Shown in pieces: positions 4,325 through 7,600 of a stretch of 7,600 nt of DNA; the stretch's first letter is position 1; every line of letters begins with the position of its first letter. Source of the DNA: an uncultured Collinsella sp. (GTDB lineage Bacteria > Actinomycetota > Coriobacteriia > Coriobacteriales > Coriobacteriaceae). The notes beneath the pieces were generated by a model. That model was not told the DNA's origin. It saw only the letters and a list, made by a program, of their open reading frames with translations, and did not search any database. Made by a program: the position numbers and the translations under genes. The DNA lies in contig CALHWR010000067.1 of the NCBI GenBank assembly GCA_938036665.1, positions 1 to 7,600 on the forward strand, written 5' to 3'.

Positions 4325-5021
4325 CGAAAACAAGGGCATTCACCCCACGGGGGTATCGTCGCGCGTGTGGATTGCGCTGGTCGCTCTGTGCGTCGCCAAT
4401 GTCGTAGCGCACCTCATGGTGATGCCGAGCTTGCCTGCGCAGATTCCCACGCACTGGGGCGCGAACGGCGCCGTCGACGGTTGGGGTCCTAGCTGGATGG
4501 CCTCCGCGCTCGGCGCGCTGCCTCTGGCGCTTCTCGCAATGTTCTGCGTGGTGCCGCGCATCGACCCCAAAGGCGAGGCATATCGAACCTCGGGCAAGTT
4601 CTATCAGGGCTTCGTAATCGCCTTCACCTTGTTCATGTGCGCCATAAGCTGGCTGGGAGAGCTTACGGTCTGGGGCGTGGTGCCGGCGGTCGGTTCGGTT
4701 AACGTGCTGATTTCCGGTGTTGTCGGTTTGCTGTTCATCGGCGTAGGCAACTACTTGCCGCGTGTGAAGCAGAACTATACGCTCGGTATCAAGACACCTT
4801 GGGCGCTTGCCGATCCCGAGAACTGGCGCCGTACGCAGCGTTTTGGCGGCGCCTGCTTTATGGTGCTGGGTATTGGCCTGATTGTGATGGGCGTGGCAGG
4901 CAGCGTGCTTTCGAGTGAAGTCGTCGCCGCGGTGATTGCGGTTCTGGCGTTTGGTTCGGTTGGAGCCGTCTACGTCTACTCGTATCTGTTGTGGCGCAAA
5001 TCGCAGCGAGCCGCTCGTTAA
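4317..5021 (+). CDS. SdpI-family membrane protein (DUF1648 plus SdpI domain)
   Basis: A 234-residue integral membrane protein with about six predicted helices (near 17-38, 61-80, 95-121, 122-146, 176-198, 201-226). The N-terminal half carries the DUF1648 pattern LPAQIPTHWGANGAVDGWG (39-57). The C-terminal half carries the SdpI signature GNYLPRVKQNYTLGIKTPW (144-162), followed by ENWRRTQRFGG. In B. subtilis SdpI gives immunity to the killing factor SdpC and relays its presence to SdpR. Here no sdpC, sdpA or sdpB is present, so it may protect against toxins made by neighbours, control another stress gene, or serve envelope homeostasis. The start at 4317 overlaps the sdpR stop, with AAGGTG (4305-4310) as its ribosome site; this implies translational coupling. 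A terminator at 5088-5114 closes the operon. Confidence 0.87.
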   Translation: MNNENKGIHPTGVSSRVWIALVALCVANVVAHLMVMPSLPAQIPTHWGANGAVDGWGPSWMASALGALPLALLAMFCVVPRIDPKGEAYRTSGKFYQGFVIAFTLFMCAISWLGELTVWGVVPAVGSVNVLISGVVGLLFIGVGNYLPRVKQNYTLGIKTPWALADPENWRRTQRFGGACFMVLGIGLIVMGVAGSVLSSEVVAAVIAVLAFGSVGAVYVYSYLLWRKSQRAAR

Positions 5022-5059
5022 GGTTGCGGAAAACTAGCGTACGCAGTTCATAGTATGTT

Positions 5060-5078
5060 CCGGGGGACTTTTCCCAGG
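5060..5078 (+). other. Small hairpin in the sdpI 3' region
   Basis: GGGA (5064-5067) and TCCC (5072-5075) pair around CTTT, extended across a small internal loop by CC (5060-5061) with GG (5077-5078). Upstream lies the palindrome GCGTACGC (5037-5044). Both sit in the 66 bases between the sdpI stop and the terminator and have no assigned role. Confidence 0.3.
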
Positions 5079-5087
5079 TAGTATTAG

Positions 5088-5114
5088 GGGGTGTGGGCAA
5101 CCATGCCCCTTTTT
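5088..5114 (+). terminator. Intrinsic terminator of the sdpR-sdpI operon
   Basis: GGGGTGTGG (5088-5096) pairs with CCATGCCCC (5101-5109), including two G.U pairs, around a GCAA tetraloop of the stable GNRA class. TTTTT then CGTT follow directly. It separates sdpI from ettA, whose start is about 90 bp further on. Bases 5115-5187 between terminator and ettA show no clear promoter hexamers. Confidence 0.8.
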
Positions 5115-5205
5115 CGTTACGTTTCAGAGCTGGTTTCCTCATTTCGTTTCTACTAAAGCGAATCAAGAATAGGGAAACAGCAGGTAGAAAGGATAGAACA
5201 GGCAA

Positions 5206-6885
5206 ATGGCAGAGTTTATCTACCAGATGTATCAGGCTCGCAAGGCCCATGGCGACAAGGTAATCCTTGACGACGTGACCCTGAGCTTCTACCCCGGTGC
5301 CAAGATCGGCGTCGTGGGTCCCAACGGCATGGGCAAGTCGACCCTGCTCAAGATCATGGCCGGCATCGAGGAGGTTTCCAACGGCGATGCCAGGCTCACC
5401 CCCGGCTACACCGTGGGTATCCTGCAACAGGAGCCGCCGCTCGACGACGACAAGACCGTCATCGAGAACGTGCGCATGGCGTTTGGCGACATGATTGCCA
5501 AGGTCGATCGCTTCAACAAGATCGGCGAGGAGATGTGCGACCCGGACTGCGACATGGACGCCCTCATGGCCGAGATGGGCAAGCTCCAGGACGAGATCGA
5601 CGCCGCTGATGGCTGGGATATCGATTCCAAGCTCGGCCAGGCCATGGACGCCCTGCAGCTGCCCGATTCCGACATGCCGGTCAACGTGCTCTCCGGCGGC
5701 GAGCGCCGCCGCGTGGCCCTGTGCAAGCTGCTGCTCGAGGCTCCCGACCTGCTGCTGCTCGACGAGCCCACGAACCACCTGGACGCCGAGTCGATCCTGT
5801 GGCTCGAGCACTTCCTGCACAACTACCAGGGCGCGGTGCTTGCCGTCACACACGATCGCTACTTCCTGGATAACGTTGCCGAGTGGATTTGCGAGGTCGA
5901 CCGCGGCCACCTTTATCCCTACAAGGGCAACTACTCCACGTATCTGGAGACCAAGGCCGCCCGTATCGAGGCGCAGGGCAACCGTGACGCCAAGCTCGCC
6001 AAGCGCATGGAGGCCGAGCTCGAGTGGGTACGCAGCTCGCCCAAGGCTCGCCAGGCAAAGAACAAGGCCCGTCTGGCTCGCTACGAGGAGATGGAGGCCG
6101 AGGCCCGCGCAAGCCAGAAGCTCGACTGGACCGACATCCGCATCCCTGTGGGCCCGCGTTTGGGCAACAAGGTGCTCGAGGCCCATCACCTGCACAAAGA
6201 GTTCGATGGCCGCGTGCTCATCGACGACCTTTCGTTCACCTTGCCGCGCAACGGCATCGTGGGCGTCATCGGTCCCAACGGCGTGGGCAAGACTACGCTC
6301 TTCAAGACGATTGTGGGTCTGGAGCCGCTGACTTCGGGCGAGCTCGAGGTGGGCGAGACCGTCAAGATCTCCTATGTCGATCAGAACCGTTCCGGCATCG
6401 ATCCCGACAAGAACCTGTGGGAGGTCGTCTCGGATGGCCTGGACCACATGATGGTCGGCGAGACCGAGGTTCCGAGCCGTGCTTATGTGGCGAGCTTTGG
6501 CTTTAAGGGCCAGGACCAGCAGAAGCGCGCTGGCGTACTTTCCGGTGGCGAGCGCAACCGTCTGAACCTGGCGCTCACGCTCAAGCAGGGCGGCAACCTG
6601 CTGCTCCTCGACGAGCCCACGAACGACCTCGACGTCGAGACGCTGTCCTCGCTCGAAGCGGCGCTGCTCGAGTTCCCGGGCTGCTCGGTGGTCATTAGCC
6701 ACGACCGCATGTTCCTGGACCGCGTCGCCACGCACATTCTGGCGTGGGAGGGCACCGACGAGAATCCGGGCAACTGGTATTGGTTCGAGGGCAACTTCGA
6801 GGCCTACCAGGCCAACCGCATCGAGCGCCTGGGCGAGGACGCAGCCCAGCCGCATCGTATTCACCGCAAGCTCACGCGCGACTAG
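5206..6885 (+). CDS. ettA: Energy-dependent translational throttle protein EttA (ABC-F)
   Basis: A soluble ABC-F ATPase of 559 residues, close to the length I recall for E. coli EttA (about 555). EttA binds the ribosomal E site and couples the first peptide bond to the cell's ATP/ADP state. There are two nucleotide-binding domains. The first has Walker A GPNGMGKST (38-46), signature LSGGE (162-166), Walker B LLLLDEP with catalytic Glu187, and switch His216. The second has GPNGVGKTT (356-364), LSGGE (445-449), LLLLDE with Glu470, and His499. The arm subdomain spans about 95-140, and the charged interdomain linker, about 245-315, is lysine- and arginine-rich, as expected for tRNA contact. The C-terminal RKLTRD ending is typical. 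AAAGGA (5188-5193) is a slightly distant ribosome site. Codon use is strongly GC-biased, suggesting high expression. A 12-bp-stem terminator follows. Confidence 0.95.
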   Translation: MAEFIYQMYQARKAHGDKVILDDVTLSFYPGAKIGVVGPNGMGKSTLLKIMAGIEEVSNGDARLTPGYTVGILQQEPPLDDDKTVIENVRMAFGDMIAKVDRFNKIGEEMCDPDCDMDALMAEMGKLQDEIDAADGWDIDSKLGQAMDALQLPDSDMPVNVLSGGERRRVALCKLLLEAPDLLLLDEPTNHLDAESILWLEHFLHNYQGAVLAVTHDRYFLDNVAEWICEVDRGHLYPYKGNYSTYLETKAARIEAQGNRDAKLAKRMEAELEWVRSSPKARQAKNKARLARYEEMEAEARASQKLDWTDIRIPVGPRLGNKVLEAHHLHKEFDGRVLIDDLSFTLPRNGIVGVIGPNGVGKTTLFKTIVGLEPLTSGELEVGETVKISYVDQNRSGIDPDKNLWEVVSDGLDHMMVGETEVPSRAYVASFGFKGQDQQKRAGVLSGGERNRLNLALTLKQGGNLLLLDEPTNDLDVETLSSLEAALLEFPGCSVVISHDRMFLDRVATHILAWEGTDENPGNWYWFEGNFEAYQANRIERLGEDAAQPHRIHRKLTRD

Positions 6886-6911
6886 TCGAGCTCAGGTGGC
6901 CTAACGAGAAT

Positions 6912-6945
6912 GGGACGATAACCTTGAGGGTTATCGTCCCTTTTT
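6912..6945. terminator. Terminator after ettA, shared with the convergent gene
   Basis: GGGACGATAACC (6912-6923) pairs perfectly with GGTTATCGTCCC (6929-6940), loop TTGAG, followed by TTTTTG. The tail serves ettA. On the - strand the stem begins 6 bases after the stop codon of the right-hand gene but lacks a strong T run, so termination in that direction is probably weaker. Confidence 0.85.
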
Positions 6946-6946
6946 G

Positions 6947-7600
6947 TTACTTGGTAGAAGGCTCGACTTTATCGATGGTCCAGGCGGCTCCGAGACCGCC
7001 GGTGGTGTTGCGGCGGATACGCACGGTGACTTCGCGGCGCTCGCCGGCCTGCGTGTAGCGCAGGGGGAAGCTTGCGCGGTTTCGCGCGGCCTCAATGGTG
7101 CCGCGTTCGCGGGCGATCCAGTAGTACTCGCCGACGATGCCGAGCGTGTCGGCGCCGTAGGGGAGATAGGTCGACAGCTGGTGCAGAAGCGGGCCGGGGC
7201 AGAAGACTTCGGTTGCGAAATCGACGGGGAAGTCCTCGGGGATGGCGGGCGCTGCAGGTGCGGGGGCCGGTACTGCAGCGGGGACCGGAGCCGGTGCCGG
7301 TGCGGGAATTTGGTCGCAAGCAGCGGCGGGCACGGATTCGATGACGGGTGCGGGCTCCGGCGTTACTTCCGGCTTGACCTCGGAATCTGCGGGCTTCACG
7401 GTGACGGGCGCGTCTGCAACTGCGGCTTCAACCTCAACCTGCGTCGCGTTCTCATTCTCGACGCTCGACTTTGCTTCGATGGGCGTGGATGCCATGGTGG
7501 TGATGCCGGCGTTGGCGTTCTCGGGGTCATAGACGACCGTAAGCGAGATGGCAGGCTGCGGCGTCTCGGGTCCCGGCGTCGACTCGGTAGCGTCTTGATC
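6947..7600 (-). CDS. Unidentified protein with a Pro/Ala-rich linker, 5' end outside the window
   Basis: The frame stays open from the stop at 6947 to the right edge, giving 217 residues with the N-terminus missing. An ATG at 7495 is probably internal, because upstream codons still read as protein (PAISLTVVYDPENANAG). Three parts are visible: an acidic stretch rich in Val, Glu and Pro (about 7495-7340), a Pro/Ala linker of PAPAPAP type (about 7320-7230), and a C-terminal domain of about 95 residues from PEDFPVDFATEVFCPG. That domain contains PYGADTLGIVGEYYW, is charged and rich in aromatic residues, and ends in VTVRIRRNTTGGLGAAWTIDKV. I see no membrane helix or catalytic motif and do not recognise the family. 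Two cysteines are too few for a zinc ribbon in this part. The linker implies a multidomain protein with a flexible tether. Confidence 0.75.
   Translation of the reverse strand, partial: DQDATESTPGPETPQPAISLTVVYDPENANAGITTMASTPIEAKSSVENENATQVEVEAAVADAPVTVKPADSEVKPEVTPEPAPVIESVPAAACDQIPAPAPAPVPAAVPAPAPAAPAIPEDFPVDFATEVFCPGPLLHQLSTYLPYGADTLGIVGEYYWIARERGTIEAARNRASFPLRYTQAGERREVTVRIRRNTTGGLGAAWTIDKVEPSTK

Noticed and set aside
4858..6864. A 668-codon open frame on the - strand opposite ettA
   Set aside because: It is the antisense shadow of a GC-rich ABC-F gene with unmistakable motifs on the + strand. Its translation is low-complexity Val/Leu/Ala/His with no domain, and it runs across the sdpI end and a terminator.

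Overview
The window looks like chromosomal DNA of a GC-rich Gram-positive bacterium, most likely an actinomycete of the Coriobacteriia (Collinsella-like). That placement is inferred from GC-rich codon use, strong Shine-Dalgarno sites and the style of the EttA protein; it was not tested by a search. No tRNA, rRNA, CRISPR array, transposase or integrase was found.

Layout, left to right. The 3' end of an unidentified + strand gene (1-151) appears to carry a one-base frameshift. It runs into a Cof-type HAD phosphatase (165-1007). A terminator follows, then a second HAD hydrolase of the beta-phosphoglucomutase type (1071-1730). Bases 1731-1994 lie between convergent genes and hold a 30-bp inverted repeat around a bidirectional terminator hairpin. 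On the - strand come tcdA (3584-2787) and, 14 bp downstream, a TatD-family nuclease gene split by a one-base frameshift (2772-1995). Bases 3591-4045 hold several short elements: the tcdA promoter, a probable type I toxin-antitoxin module (28-residue hydrophobic peptide on the - strand, antisense RNA on the + strand), and the promoter/operator of the next operon. The + strand then carries an sdpR-like ArsR repressor and an overlapping sdpI-like membrane protein gene (4046-5021), a terminator, and the translation factor gene ettA (5206-6885). A terminator shared with a convergent, unidentified gene (7600-6947, running off the right edge) closes the window.

How the genes fit together. Most are housekeeping: phosphate-ester hydrolysis (two HADs), tRNA t6A cyclisation (TcdA), DNA end processing or repair (TatD) and ribosome gating by ATP state (EttA). 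The accessory part is 3700-5021. There a small membrane-active peptide gene with an antisense RNA sits back to back with an SdpR/SdpI-like pair, a family known for immunity to a membrane-active peptide toxin. The toxin-antitoxin candidate is the strongest novel observation. It combines a consensus ribosome site buried in a 5' hairpin, a short hydrophobic reading frame, and an opposing transcription unit with a 17-bp-spaced promoter and a terminator that ends at the toxin stop codon.

Limits: everything is read by eye from one sequence. Promoters, RNA ends and folds are predictions, and the two frameshifts may be assembly errors.
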